From NCBI GenBank assembly GCA_900078405.1, contig FLTS01000001.1, positions 2,256,626-2,320,625 on the forward strand: 64,000 bases of DNA, read 5' to 3'. Below are positions 27,908-36,562 of this stretch, in pieces; positions within the stretch are counted from its first letter, which is position 1; each line of letters opens with the position of its first letter. The position numbers and the translations under genes were made by a program. Origin of the DNA: an uncultured Stenotrophomonas sp. (GTDB lineage Bacteria; Pseudomonadota; Gammaproteobacteria; Xanthomonadales; Xanthomonadaceae). Under the pieces are notes generated by a model. That model made no database searches. It was not told the origin of the DNA and saw only the letters and a program-made list of their open reading frames with translations.

Positions 27908-28526
27908 AGCGGCGAGCCTCGTCGGCATCCAGGCTCGCCGGCGCATCGCTCAATTCGCTGAACCGAATGTGGGTGCGGTCGTCATTGGCCTCGACGATCT
28001 CGACCTGCCGCACATAGCGGTCGCCCTGCAAGGCCAGTGATTGGAACGCCTTGGCCAGCATCGCCGACTTCGGCGTCAGGTACAGCCGCCAGCCCCGTGC
28101 TTCGCGTGTGGCCTGCACGTTGAACTGGCTGGACAGCGCCTGCACGTCGCCGCTCATCAGCGCGAACATCACCGCGTTGACCGAGCGCAGCGCCGGTTGC
28201 TGGCGCGCATCCAGCTCGACACGGCTGCTGCCGTCACGCTGGCGGCTGAGGATGCGGTCGGCGGTGACCACCACCTCGGACGGGAACGGCTCGAGCGTGG
28301 TCCAGATCACCCCATGCTGGCGCGCGACCACGAACCGGCCCTGCGAGCGCAGCGGGTTCTTGAAACCACTGACCTGCTTTTCCTGCGTGAACTGGCCGCG
28401 CAACACGTCGGGGCGGGCGACGCTGGCGGTGATCGTGTCCACTGCCGGATCGGCAGCGCACGCGAGCGGCGCACCAGCAAGCAGCAGGACACACAGCAGC
28501 GCCCGCGGGAAACGGAATGGACTCAT
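27900..28526 (-). CDS. LolA-like outer-membrane carrier protein (ApeL-like)
   Basis: The 208-aa protein has a signal peptide (MSPFRFPRALLCVLLLAGAPLACA) and a LolA-like beta-barrel carrier pattern: VLRGQFTQEKQVSGFKNPLRSQGRFVVARQHGVIW (about 42-76) and YLTPKSAMLAKAFQSLALQGDRYV (about 150-173). LolA-like proteins of this type chaperone lipid cargo through the periplasm. ATGA overlap with the thioesterase gene and 8-nt overlap with the exporter gene indicate a transport sub-module. Confidence 0.9.
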   Translation of the reverse strand: MSPFRFPRALLCVLLLAGAPLACAADPAVDTITASVARPDVLRGQFTQEKQVSGFKNPLRSQGRFVVARQHGVIWTTLEPFPSEVVVTADRILSRQRDGSSRVELDARQQPALRSVNAVMFALMSGDVQALSSQFNVQATREARGWRLYLTPKSAMLAKAFQSLALQGDRYVRQVEIVEANDDRTHIRFSELSDAPASLDADEARRFE

Positions 28527-28939
28527 GGGGCAGGCACTCCGAGGCGCTGCCACAGCACCGGCGGGCACTGGTACAGCATTTCCTTGCTGGCCGCATCGAC
28601 CGCGACCTGGATGGTATGGGCACGGGTCAGGCGCTGGCCGCTGGCGGCGTCGCGGATTTCGTAGTCGATCTTCAGGCGGTTTTCCCATTCGACCAGGCGC
28701 GCACGCACGCGCAGCGGCTGCTGGTACAACAAGGGCCGGATGTATTTGACCCGTGCATCGACCACCGGCCACAGGTAGCCGGATTCGAGCATCTGCGGGT
28801 AGTCGTAGTCGTAACGCTGCAACAGCGCGCAGCGGGCGATCTCCAAATACTTGAAGTAGTTGCCATGCCAGACCACATGCATCGGGTCGCAGTCGTGGAA
28901 GGCCGGGCTGAGATCGATTTCGATGCTCAATTCATTCAT
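28523..28939 (-). CDS. 4HBT-family acyl thioesterase (ApeK-like)
   Basis: The 138-aa hotdog protein has the YbgC/4-hydroxybenzoyl-CoA thioesterase motif DCDPMHVVWHGNYFKYLE (about 16-33), with the catalytic Asp in DPMH. In aryl polyene clusters it would release misprimed or finished acyl chains from ACP. ATG 28939 gives ATGAATGA overlap with the ammonia-lyase stop; ATG 28945 is two codons longer. It is cytosolic. Confidence 0.88.
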   Translation of the reverse strand: MNELSIEIDLSPAFHDCDPMHVVWHGNYFKYLEIARCALLQRYDYDYPQMLESGYLWPVVDARVKYIRPLLYQQPLRVRARLVEWENRLKIDYEIRDAASGQRLTRAHTIQVAVDAASKEMLYQCPPVLWQRLGVPAP

Positions 28940-30482
28940 CGGCATACAGCTCCCAGCTTTGCGCGCGGATGTCCTGCAACAACTGCCGCAACTCGCCATC
29001 CAGCGCGCGGTCTTCCTCGACCGGGGCAATGCGTTGGCCGAGGTCGGCGTACATGGCCGCCAGCGTGTCACGCAACTGCGCATTCAGGCCAACCCGCTCG
29101 CGCAGCAGCAGGCCCTGGCGCGCGGCGATCAGCATCGCCGCGGCCACCTGCTCGGTCAGTTCGATCACGCGCAGGCAATCGCGCGCGGCGATGGTGCCCA
29201 TGCTCACCTTGTCCTGGTTATGGCATTCGGTGGAACGCGAAAACACCGAGGCCGGCATGGTCTGCTTGAGCGCTTCGGCCGTCCACGCCGACACACTGAT
29301 CTGCAACGCCTTCAAGCCGTGGTTGATCGCCGCACGCGGGCCGGTGGCCGCCGACAGGTTGGCCGGCAGGCCGTGGTTGTAGCGGGCGTCCACCACCAGC
29401 GCGAGCTGGCGGTCGAGCAGGTCGGCGATATTGGCGACCGCGTTTTTCAGCGTGTCCATCGCCAGCGCGATGTGGCCGCCGTAGAAATGGCCTCCGTGCA
29501 GGATGCGCTCGCCTTCGGCATCGACCAGCGGGTTGTCGTTGGCACTGTTCAATTCGGTTTCGATCAGCTGGCGCAGGAACGGCAACGCGTCTTCCAGCAC
29601 ACCGATCACGTGCGGGGCGCAGCGCAACGAATAGCGATCCTGCAAGCGCTGGGCGTTGCACGGCGGCTGCGCACTGTCCAGGTCGGCGCGCAGCCGCGCT
29701 GCGATGCGGCCCTGCCCCGGGTGCGGCTTGGCCGCGAACAGGGTCTGGTCGAAATGGTGGGCGTTGCCGTCGCTGGCCAGCACGTTGAACGCGGTCAGGC
29801 GCGTGGCCAGCCGCGACAGGTAATCGGCGCGCTGCCATGCAAGGCAGGCCAGCCCGGTCATCACCGCGGTGCCGTTCATGATCGCCAGGCCCTCCTTGGG
29901 CCGCAGCCGCAGCGGAGTCATGCCGATCTCGGCCAGTGCCTCCGCTGCCGGGCGCGCGCGGCCTGCGTGCAGCACTTCGCGCTCGCCGCACAACACGGCG
30001 GCGACGTAGGACAGCGGAGTGAGGTCGCCGCTGGCGCCGACCGAGCCTTCGGCGGGGATCAGCGGCAGCACGTCGTGCTGCAACAGGCTCGCCAGACCTT
30101 CCAGCAGCGGCAGGCTGACGCCGGACATGCCGTGTACCAGCGAAGCCAGCCGCGCAGCGACCACGGCACGGGCTTCCTGCGCATCCAGATAGCGGCCCAG
30201 ACCGCAGCCGTGGTAGGTGTAGAGGTGGTGCGGCAATTCGGCCACCAGTGCCGGCGGAATGTTGACCGTGCACGAATCGCCGTAGCCGGTGGTCACGCCA
30301 TAGACCACGCCATCCTCGCGCAGCAAGCGGTCGAGGAAATCCGCGCCACGGCTGATGCGCGCGCGGAATGCCGGGTCTTCGTTCAACACGGCGGTGCGCT
30401 GGCGCTGCGCCAGTGCGGCAACGTCTTCGATGGTCAACGGCGCGGCGCCGAAACGGCACGCGGGGGCGGCGTCATTCTGCAT
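28932..30482 (-). CDS. aromatic amino acid ammonia-lyase (HAL/PAL/TAL family)
   Basis: The 516-aa protein is a full-length MIO lyase: the self-cyclising ASG triad lies in EGSVGASGDLTPLSYVAAVL (near 160), the catalytic Tyr region is VYGVTTGYGDS (near 60-70), and NGTAVMTGLA plus ELNSANDNPLVD (near 345) are conserved. The substrate-selectivity loop reads LPHHLYTYHGCGLG; by alignment with HAL (SH), TAL (HL) and PAL (FL) the dyad is Tyr-His, closer to HAL. Such a gene is regularly present in xanthomonadin clusters, yet the starter hydroxybenzoate comes from XanB2. The true substrate is therefore open. Confidence 0.88.
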   Translation of the reverse strand: MQNDAAPACRFGAAPLTIEDVAALAQRQRTAVLNEDPAFRARISRGADFLDRLLREDGVVYGVTTGYGDSCTVNIPPALVAELPHHLYTYHGCGLGRYLDAQEARAVVAARLASLVHGMSGVSLPLLEGLASLLQHDVLPLIPAEGSVGASGDLTPLSYVAAVLCGEREVLHAGRARPAAEALAEIGMTPLRLRPKEGLAIMNGTAVMTGLACLAWQRADYLSRLATRLTAFNVLASDGNAHHFDQTLFAAKPHPGQGRIAARLRADLDSAQPPCNAQRLQDRYSLRCAPHVIGVLEDALPFLRQLIETELNSANDNPLVDAEGERILHGGHFYGGHIALAMDTLKNAVANIADLLDRQLALVVDARYNHGLPANLSAATGPRAAINHGLKALQISVSAWTAEALKQTMPASVFSRSTECHNQDKVSMGTIAARDCLRVIELTEQVAAAMLIAARQGLLLRERVGLNAQLRDTLAAMYADLGQRIAPVEEDRALDGELRQLLQDIRAQSWELYADE

Positions 30483-31407
30483 GGGGGGCTTGGTCCCAGA
30501 AGGGGAAGAAATTGAACCAGTCCAGCGGCGACTGGACGATCTGGCGCTCCAGCCAGCGCGCGAACTGTCGCACCTGTTCGGCCAGTGCGGCATCGCGCGA
30601 ACCGCGCGGCAGCACGATGCGCGTGCTGAAACATTCGAAGGTGATCGCATAGCCGTCGCCGCGGCGCAGGCAGGCCATCGTGTAGACCGGGCAGGCCAGC
30701 GCGGCAGCCAGCGCATAGGCGCCAATCGGAAACGGCGCAGGGTGGCCGAGAAAATCGGCCGTCACCGTGCGCCCGCCCTGCACCGGTACGCGGTCGCCGA
30801 CGATGGCGACGAAACCGCCCTCGGCCACCTTGCGCGACAGCGCCATTGCGGTATCCGGGCCGATCGTCGTGACCTGCACCAGTTCCACTGCCGCGTGCGG
30901 GTCGAAGCGCCGCAGCAGCCGGTTGAAGCGTTGCGCGTGCGCGGTGTGCACCAGCACCGTGGCGCGAAAACCCGGCACCTGTTCGGCCAGCGCCTGGCAC
31001 AGTTCGAGGCAGCCGATGTGTGCGGTGAGAATCAAACCGCCCTCGCCGCGTGCGATGGCCTGCCTCATCACCTCGCATTGCAGCGCGATGCGCGACATCG
31101 GATAGCGCCCGCCGAGGCCGAGGATCTTGTCGAGCAGAGTGTCGGCGAAGCGGAAGAAGTGGCGCAGGCTGTCGCGCCATGTCGGCGCATGGCCAAGCGC
31201 GCCGCCGTGCGCCTGCAGCCGTTGCAGGTATTGCAGCGACGCGCGCCGGCCAATGCCATTGCCCAGCCAGTGGCAGGCCACCACCGGCCACGCGCACAGG
31301 CGGAACGGCCAGCGCCCGAACCAGCGGTACACCCAGCACAGGAAGCGGATGCCGGCCACCGAGGTGGATTCGCCGATGTCGGCCCAGTGCGGCGCGGCAG
31401 CGGTCAT
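30472..31407 (-). CDS. LpxL/HtrB-like lysophospholipid acyltransferase
   Basis: The 311-aa membrane-associated acyltransferase has an N-terminal hydrophobic anchor (GIRFLCWVYRWFGRWPF) and the H-X4-E catalytic motif in ILTAHIGCLELCQ (near 124), as in LpxL/HtrB. VGDRVPVQGGRTVTADFLG near 195 is also family-like. In aryl polyene operons this enzyme (often fused to or next to the glycosyltransferase) attaches the polyene acyl chain to its lipid acceptor. It overlaps the glycosyltransferase by 4 nt and the lyase by 11 nt. Confidence 0.88.
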   Translation of the reverse strand: MTAAAPHWADIGESTSVAGIRFLCWVYRWFGRWPFRLCAWPVVACHWLGNGIGRRASLQYLQRLQAHGGALGHAPTWRDSLRHFFRFADTLLDKILGLGGRYPMSRIALQCEVMRQAIARGEGGLILTAHIGCLELCQALAEQVPGFRATVLVHTAHAQRFNRLLRRFDPHAAVELVQVTTIGPDTAMALSRKVAEGGFVAIVGDRVPVQGGRTVTADFLGHPAPFPIGAYALAAALACPVYTMACLRRGDGYAITFECFSTRIVLPRGSRDAALAEQVRQFARWLERQIVQSPLDWFNFFPFWDQAPHAE

Positions 31408-32174
31408 GGCCGTGGTCCCCGCGGGCGTTGCCACAGCAGCCGCGGCGCGCGCCGCAGCATGCCGAAGAACAGCCGTGCATGCATGCGGCTGATGCGCAGG
31501 TTGTCGCGCAGGGCATCGAAGTGCGACACCCCGTCGGCCGGGTAGGTCACGCGCGTGGACAGGTGCTGCACCGGCACCTGCCGCCAATACAGGCGCACCA
31601 GGATTTCGCTGTCGAAATCCATGCGCCGGCCAATCGTTTCCTCGGCGATCAGCCGCAGCACCGGCGGCAGCGGATAGACACGGAAGCCGCACATCGAATC
31701 GCGCAGGTGCAGCGACAAGGTGTTGATCCATACCCACACATGGGTGAGGTAGCGGCCATACAGCCGCGCCTTCGGCACGCTGGCATCGTAGGCCGGAATG
31801 CCGCAGATCACCGCCTGCGGCTGGGTGCGTGCGGCGGCGATGAAGCGCGGCAGGTCGCCGGTGTCATGCTGGCCGTCGGCGTCGATCTGCAGCACGTGGC
31901 TGCAACCGCGACGCTCTGCTTCGGCGAAGCCGGCCAGCATCGCCCTGCCCTTGCCCTGGTTCACATCCAGGCGCAGCAAATCGACACCGGGTTGCCGCGC
32001 CAAGATTTGCAGCACCGCCGCGCACGAGGGCCGCGAGCCGTCATCGACCAGCAGGCACGGCAGGCCGGCGGCGCGCACGCCTTCGACCACCCCGGCAATG
32101 GCGTGTTCGTGGTCATAGACGGGGATGACCACCAGCGGCACGAAGCCGTCGGCGGCCCGTGCTGCCTCATTCAT
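31404..32174 (-). CDS. family 2 glycosyltransferase
   Basis: The 256-aa enzyme has the GT2 signatures: LVVIPVYDHEHAI (about 14-26), LLVDDGSR (near 41) and VLQIDADGQHD (near 97), where DAD is the metal/nucleotide-sugar motif. No TM helices follow, so it is a cytosolic or peripheral enzyme like the GT half of the GT-acyltransferase of other aryl polyene clusters. It probably builds the sugar head of the lipid carrier. ATGAATGA overlap with the ligase gene and ATGA overlap with the acyltransferase. Confidence 0.9.
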   Translation of the reverse strand: MNEAARAADGFVPLVVIPVYDHEHAIAGVVEGVRAAGLPCLLVDDGSRPSCAAVLQILARQPGVDLLRLDVNQGKGRAMLAGFAEAERRGCSHVLQIDADGQHDTGDLPRFIAAARTQPQAVICGIPAYDASVPKARLYGRYLTHVWVWINTLSLHLRDSMCGFRVYPLPPVLRLIAEETIGRRMDFDSEILVRLYWRQVPVQHLSTRVTYPADGVSHFDALRDNLRISRMHARLFFGMLRRAPRLLWQRPRGPRP

Positions 32175-33849
32175 CGGCAAACACCACCTTGCCGCTGGCG
32201 TGCACACCGTGATCGGAGCCGTAGCGGAACGCCAGCACGTTGCGTGCGGCATCCCACTCCAACTGCAGTTCCAGCACATCGCCGGGCCGCGCCACCTGTT
32301 GGAACTTCACCGCATCCATGCGCACGAAGCGCGGCGGTATGACGAAGGCCTGCCGCCCGTAGCGCACGGCCCAATCCAGTTGCGCCACGCCGGGCAGGAT
32401 GCGTGCCTGCGGGAAATGGCCGTCGAACACGCGTAGCGCCGGGTCGAGCTGCAGCTGCACGCATGCACTGGCTGCTTCACGCCGCAACCATTGCGGTACC
32501 GGCATCAGTGGCTGGAACAGCACCGCCAGGGCGGCCTGCGTGACCTTGCCCTGCGCGTTCTGCGGCAGTGTCGAAACCAGACGCCAGCGCCGCGGCCGGG
32601 TCACCGCGTCATGACCCTGCGCCAGCCGCGCCGCCAGCGATTGCTGGAATGCGCGGCGCACGGCGTCGCCTGCTTCGAGCAAGGCAGAGTCCGCCGGCAC
32701 CACCACCGCCGCCAGTTGTTCACGCGCACCCGGCAGCACCAGCACCCGCGCCTCGGCAACCTGCGGGTCGGCACACAGCCCGCGCTCCAAGGCATCCAGC
32801 GACACGCGGCGTTCCTCGATCTTGACGATGCGGTCGGCGCGCCCCAGCAAACGGAAACGACCATCGGCCAACGCTTCGACGCGGTCCTGCGTCCGCCACC
32901 AGTTACCGTCTTGCAGGTGCGCCGAGGCCACGGCCAGGCAGCCCTCCTCGATGCGCCAGCGCACGCCGGGCAATGCCTGCCATGCCGGGGCATCGTCATG
33001 CCAACGCCGCCACGCGACACCACCGGTCTCGCTGCTGCCATAGACCTCGGTGGGCGCGACGCCCAGCAGTCGCCGCGTCTGCATCGCAGCCTCGGCCGGC
33101 AGCGGCCCGCCGGAAGAAAACACCACACGCAGGCGCCCGTGCAGGCTGGCCCAGTCCAGTTGCTCCGGCAGCCGTTTCAGGTGGGCCGGCGTGGCGACCA
33201 GCACCGTGTCGGCCGCAGCCAGTGCCCGCACCAGGTCTTCGTGGAAGAAGCGGCGCGGCTGGATCGGGCGGCCCGCCGCCAGCGGCCACAGCACGCGGAA
33301 CAGCAGGCCATAGATGTGCTGGTGGGAAACGGTGCCGTGGACCTGCGCGCCGTCGATTTCAGCACCGAAGGCCGCCTGCAAGGCATCCACCTCACGCGCC
33401 AGCTGCGCCATGCGCTTGACGATGGCGCAGGGTTCGCCGGTACTGCCGGAGGTGAACACCACCAGCTCGCAGACGCGTTCGTCCAGCGCCGGCAATGCCG
33501 TTTCGTCGCTATCACGTGAAGCCACCAACGGCGCATGCAACGCATCGACGTCGCCGGCAAATCCGTTCACATGCGGCTGCAACGCCGTCAGCGTGGCCGG
33601 CAGGCTGTCGGCGGCCAGCCACACGCGCTTGCCGGCATGCCATGCACCGAACAGCGCGGCGGCAAAGGGCAGCGCGTCGTCGAAATACAGCGCCCAGTCG
33701 CGGCCGGACGCGGCGGCGAACGCCGCACGCCAGTCCAGTACCTGCTTGCGGAAGCCATCGAAGGCCACCGGCTGCCCGTCGCATACGCCGACGACACGAC
33801 CGGGCCGCGGCTGCGACAACAACCGATCCAGCGCGACCCATTCAGTCAT
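32167..33849 (-). CDS. aryl:ACP ligase fused to FabA/FabZ-like dehydratase (ApeH-ApeI fusion)
   Basis: The 560-aa protein has an AMP-binding domain (about 1-440) with LVVFTSGSTGEPCAIVKR (near 130), YGSSETGGVAWR (near 265) and RTQDRVEAL (near 317). It ends in a short hotdog dehydratase (about 455-560) with the FabZ-type FDGHFPQARILPGVAQLDWA carrying the catalytic His. The ligase adenylates hydroxybenzoate and loads it on ACP, the XanA2/ApeH role; the second domain matches ApeI. In E. coli these are two genes, so this is a fusion linking starter loading and dehydration. 8-nt overlaps on both sides. Confidence 0.9.
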   Translation of the reverse strand: MTEWVALDRLLSQPRPGRVVGVCDGQPVAFDGFRKQVLDWRAAFAAASGRDWALYFDDALPFAAALFGAWHAGKRVWLAADSLPATLTALQPHVNGFAGDVDALHAPLVASRDSDETALPALDERVCELVVFTSGSTGEPCAIVKRMAQLAREVDALQAAFGAEIDGAQVHGTVSHQHIYGLLFRVLWPLAAGRPIQPRRFFHEDLVRALAAADTVLVATPAHLKRLPEQLDWASLHGRLRVVFSSGGPLPAEAAMQTRRLLGVAPTEVYGSSETGGVAWRRWHDDAPAWQALPGVRWRIEEGCLAVASAHLQDGNWWRTQDRVEALADGRFRLLGRADRIVKIEERRVSLDALERGLCADPQVAEARVLVLPGAREQLAAVVVPADSALLEAGDAVRRAFQQSLAARLAQGHDAVTRPRRWRLVSTLPQNAQGKVTQAALAVLFQPLMPVPQWLRREAASACVQLQLDPALRVFDGHFPQARILPGVAQLDWAVRYGRQAFVIPPRFVRMDAVKFQQVARPGDVLELQLEWDAARNVLAFRYGSDHGVHASGKVVFADE

Positions 33850-34393
33850 GCGCGTGCGTCGCCTTGACCCGCCGCCGCAGCAACCATTCGCCTGCAAACA
33901 ACGCGCCCATCATCACGTAGGCCAGCAATCCGTTGTACAGCGCCCATATCCGTTCCGAAGCCCACAGCGCGGTAGCCAGCGCCAGGCTGCCGTTGAGGAT
34001 GAAGAAGCCGCACCACACCTGGGTGACGCGGCGGGTATAGGCCACCGCGTAGGGCGGCAGCACCGGGTCCTGCAAGCGCGCCAGCCGTTCGACCAGCGGC
34101 GGGCCGAAGCGCAGGCTGGTGGCGAACAGGGCCAGCAGTACCGCATTGACCAGCGCCGGGTACAGTTTCAGCGGCAGCAGCTGGTTGAACACGGTGGACA
34201 GCAGGGCCAGCAGCCCGGCGGCGGCGGCGGCAACCCACCACAGTGGCTGGCGTGCGCCAAGCGCACGCAGCGATGCCAGTGCAAACAGCAGCAACGCCAT
34301 CCAGCGCGGCTCGAAACGCCCCATCGCCAGATAGACCAGAAACGGGTAGGACAAGGTCAACGCTCCCAGCGCGACCACACGAACCCGTGCCAT
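33842..34393 (-). CDS. polytopic membrane protein of aryl polyene cluster (ApeG-like)
   Basis: The 183-aa protein is almost wholly hydrophobic, with about five to six TM helices (LGALTLSYPFLVYLAMG, ALLLFALASLRALGA, WVAAAAAGLLALLSTVF and others) and ends in a short charged tail. It matches the COG4648-type membrane proteins (ApeG) that sit between the ACPs and the ligase in aryl polyene operons. Its molecular role is unknown. It starts 21 nt after the second ACP gene and overlaps the ligase gene by 8 nt. Confidence 0.85.
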   Translation of the reverse strand: MARVRVVALGALTLSYPFLVYLAMGRFEPRWMALLLFALASLRALGARQPLWWVAAAAAGLLALLSTVFNQLLPLKLYPALVNAVLLALFATSLRFGPPLVERLARLQDPVLPPYAVAYTRRVTQVWCGFFILNGSLALATALWASERIWALYNGLLAYVMMGALFAGEWLLRRRVKATHAHD

Positions 34394-34414
34394 GTCCGGT
34401 TACCGCCGGCCCGG

Positions 34415-34669
34415 TCAAGCTGCCGGGGCGGGCAGCAGTGTGTACACGACGTCGACCACGTCCTGCACGCTGCGCACGGCCTTGAACGCTTCCGGCTGCA
34501 GGTTGCGGCCCAGCAACGGCTTGAGCTGCACGATCAGGTCAACCGCATCGATGCTGTCGATGTCCAGGTCTTCATACAGGCGTGCCTCGGGGGTGATCCG
34601 CTCCGGCGCGATCTCGAAGCTGTCGTTCAGGATATGGACGATGCGTTCGAACAGTTCGGTCTTGGTCAT
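34415..34669 (-). CDS. acyl carrier protein (second ACP, ApeF-like)
   Basis: The 84-aa ACP has the phosphopantetheine attachment motif DLDIDSIDAVDLIVQL (Ser near 39) and the acidic helix pattern of type II ACPs. Two ACPs are standard in aryl polyene systems, one for starter loading and one for extension; which one carries the aryl group here cannot be read. Separate ATG with a short 19-nt gap from the first ACP. Confidence 0.92.
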   Translation of the reverse strand: MTKTELFERIVHILNDSFEIAPERITPEARLYEDLDIDSIDAVDLIVQLKPLLGRNLQPEAFKAVRSVQDVVDVVYTLLPAPAA

Positions 34670-34688
34670 GGCAATTCCCTGGCCACCT

Positions 34689-34946
34689 TCATGCCCGGCT
34701 GGCGGCGACGAATTCGCCCAATGCGCGCACGCTGGAGAAATGGCGCCGGGTTTCTTCCGAGTCTGCCGACAGGCTGACGCCGTACTTCTTCTGCAACGCC
34801 AGGCCCAGCTCCAGGGCGTCGATCGAGTCCAGCCCCAGCCCTTCGACGAACAGCGGAGCGCCGGCGTCGATGTCCTCCGGCGTGATGTCTTCCAGCGAAA
34901 GCGATGAAATGATCAATTCCTTGATCTCGTGCTCAAGTACCTGCAC
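34689..34946 (-). CDS. acyl carrier protein (first ACP, ApeE-like)
   Basis: The 85-aa ACP contains VEGLGLDSIDALELGLAL with the pantetheinylated Ser near 38. It starts at GTG 34946, 14 nt inside the acyltransferase gene, with GGAG 9 nt upstream; a longer reading in this frame would begin with low-complexity sequence that overlaps the acyltransferase. It likely corresponds to ApeE or XanC; I do not assign the symbol because a second ACP follows. Confidence 0.9.
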   Translation of the reverse strand: MQVLEHEIKELIISSLSLEDITPEDIDAGAPLFVEGLGLDSIDALELGLALQKKYGVSLSADSEETRRHFSSVRALGEFVAASRA

Positions 34947-35733
34947 GGTTCGAGTCTCCAGACATGTCGAAGTAACGGGTGAGATGGTCGGTGACGCGCC
35001 GTGCCGCCAGGGCTTCCCCCCTTGGCGTGCCGGCTTCGGCCAGGAAGGGGGCGATGGAAATGTCCTCGCCGACTTCCACCTGAACGTGAAACCGCCGTGA
35101 AGGCACACGATACCATTTCTGCCCCTTGGTCAGGGTCGGCGGGGTGCAGGTGATGCGTACCGGAGTGATGTCCAGCCGGCCGCGCACGGCGATGTTGGCC
35201 GCCCCCCGCTGCAGCTGTGGCACCCGGCCGGGCACGCTGCGGGTGCCTTCCGGAAAAATGACCAGGTTGCCGCCTGCGCGCACGGCGGCTATGCAGTCGT
35301 CGACCAGCCCCGCGCCGTCGTCATTGGCGATGTAGCCTGCGGCGCGCACCGGGCCGCGCATGCAGGGGTTGCGCGCCACCGCCTGTTTGACCACGCAGTC
35401 GGCATTGGGCAGCAAGGACACAAGGAACACCACGTCGATCAGGGTGGGATGGTTGGCCAGTACCAGCAGCCCGTTGCGGTCCAGCCGTTCACGACCACGG
35501 ATTTCATAAGTGAGCACACCCAGCCTGCGCATGATCCCGACATGGGCGGCAAAACTGCGCTGCACCAGCCGCCGCGCCATGCTCCGGCGCCGCCGGTCAT
35601 CCCCGACCAGCAACAACAGCGGGAACAGCAGACCGCCCAGCAGGCCACCCACGCCGAATGCCAGAAAGCTCAAGCCGGTGCCCAGCACCCGCCAGGCATG
35701 GTTCAGGCGTGCGCGCAGCCCGGGGCTAGCCAT
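34933..35733 (-). CDS. PlsC-type 1-acylglycerol-3-phosphate acyltransferase-like (ApeD-like)
   Basis: The 266-aa protein has an N-terminal TM helix (LSFLAFGVGGLLGGLLFPLLLLV, about 15-37) and PlsC motifs H-X4-D in VLANHPTLIDVVF (near 90) and FPEGTRS (near 157). It would acylate a lipid acceptor in the inner membrane. ATG 35733 overlaps the chain-length-factor stop by 8 nt (ATGGCTAG) and places the TM anchor at the N-terminus; upstream in-frame starts would overlap that gene deeply. Confidence 0.88.
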   Translation of the reverse strand: MASPGLRARLNHAWRVLGTGLSFLAFGVGGLLGGLLFPLLLLVGDDRRRRSMARRLVQRSFAAHVGIMRRLGVLTYEIRGRERLDRNGLLVLANHPTLIDVVFLVSLLPNADCVVKQAVARNPCMRGPVRAAGYIANDDGAGLVDDCIAAVRAGGNLVIFPEGTRSVPGRVPQLQRGAANIAVRGRLDITPVRITCTPPTLTKGQKWYRVPSRRFHVQVEVGEDISIAPFLAEAGTPRGEALAARRVTDHLTRYFDMSGDSNRAGT

Positions 35734-36460
35734 GACGGTTCCAGGCCCAGCGCTGGCCATTTTCGGCAAATTCCAACCGTGCATCACCGGCCAACAGGAA
35801 GCGATGCACATCCAGCCCGTGGGGCAGCAAACCCGGCGAGGTGTCATCGCCGTCCTGATCCCATTGCAGCGTCACCTGCATGCCCGACTGCCCGGCAGTG
35901 GCTATCCGCCAGCACCAGGCAAAAAACGCTTCCGGCTCATCGCGGAAGCCGCCATACACCGCTGGCAGGGGCGCTTCGTAGCACACCACCCGCACTTCGG
36001 GCGCGCCATCGGCCAGCAGGCCGAAAGCCTCCACGCAGGCCGCCTCGGCGGTGCTCTTGCCGGCTGCCAGTGACAGGTAGTTGCCGCGCTTGCCGCGCGC
36101 GATCGAATACAGCGCGGCCACCGCGTTGTGCACCGACAGGCCGAAGGCCGTCGGCGACAGCGCGGCATCGTCCACCAGGCTGTTCAGCAATTCGGTGGAG
36201 CGCACCACGTCGCCATGCCGGGAGGCAAACACCAGCGGAACCCGCGCGTCGTCATTCCCGTCCTCACACCAGCAGGCGGCCTGGATCGCCATGCGCCCCA
36301 AGCGCTCGATCCGCCGCCGCTGCATGGCCGGCACCTCGGCCAGCGCCGGGGTTCCCTCGCCCTGCGGCAACTCCGGCTGCCGCGCCCACGCCAGCCAGTC
36401 CTCGCGCCGCTCCAGCCCCGGCGCCCATGCCGCCCATTCCGTTATGGAAAATCCGATCAT
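35726..36460 (-). CDS. ketosynthase chain-length factor (ApeC-like)
   Basis: The 244-aa protein belongs to the short ketosynthase-like family (Ketoacyl-synt_2) found first in aryl polyene operons. It has FGLSVHNAVAALYSIARGKRGNYLSLAAGKSTAEAACVEAF (about 111-151) but no TACSSS-type catalytic Cys, so it should act as a chain-length factor pairing with the ApeO-like ketosynthase. ATG 36460 is the first codon of the recognisable domain. It is the promoter-proximal gene of the long operon and is divergent from xanB2. Confidence 0.88.
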   Translation of the reverse strand: MIGFSITEWAAWAPGLERREDWLAWARQPELPQGEGTPALAEVPAMQRRRIERLGRMAIQAACWCEDGNDDARVPLVFASRHGDVVRSTELLNSLVDDAALSPTAFGLSVHNAVAALYSIARGKRGNYLSLAAGKSTAEAACVEAFGLLADGAPEVRVVCYEAPLPAVYGGFRDEPEAFFAWCWRIATAGQSGMQVTLQWDQDGDDTSPGLLPHGLDVHRFLLAGDARLEFAENGQRWAWNRHG

Positions 36461-36562
36461 TCCGTTCCAATCGCCAAACCCCAGAACCGGCCAGCCCACC
36501 GGGCCGCCGCCGCCGCGCACGCTATCATGGCGGCCTTTCTCCCTGCACTGCCGTTTTCCGCA
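36461..36562. promoter_or_regulatory. divergent promoter region, pigment operon / xanB2
   Basis: This 102-nt gap must carry the promoters for the 17-kb minus-strand operon and for xanB2. On the plus strand TATCAT at 36523-36528 is a candidate -10 box about 35 nt before ATG 36563. No convincing -35 box or Clp-type (TGTGA-N6-TCACA) site is seen. Confidence 0.4.
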
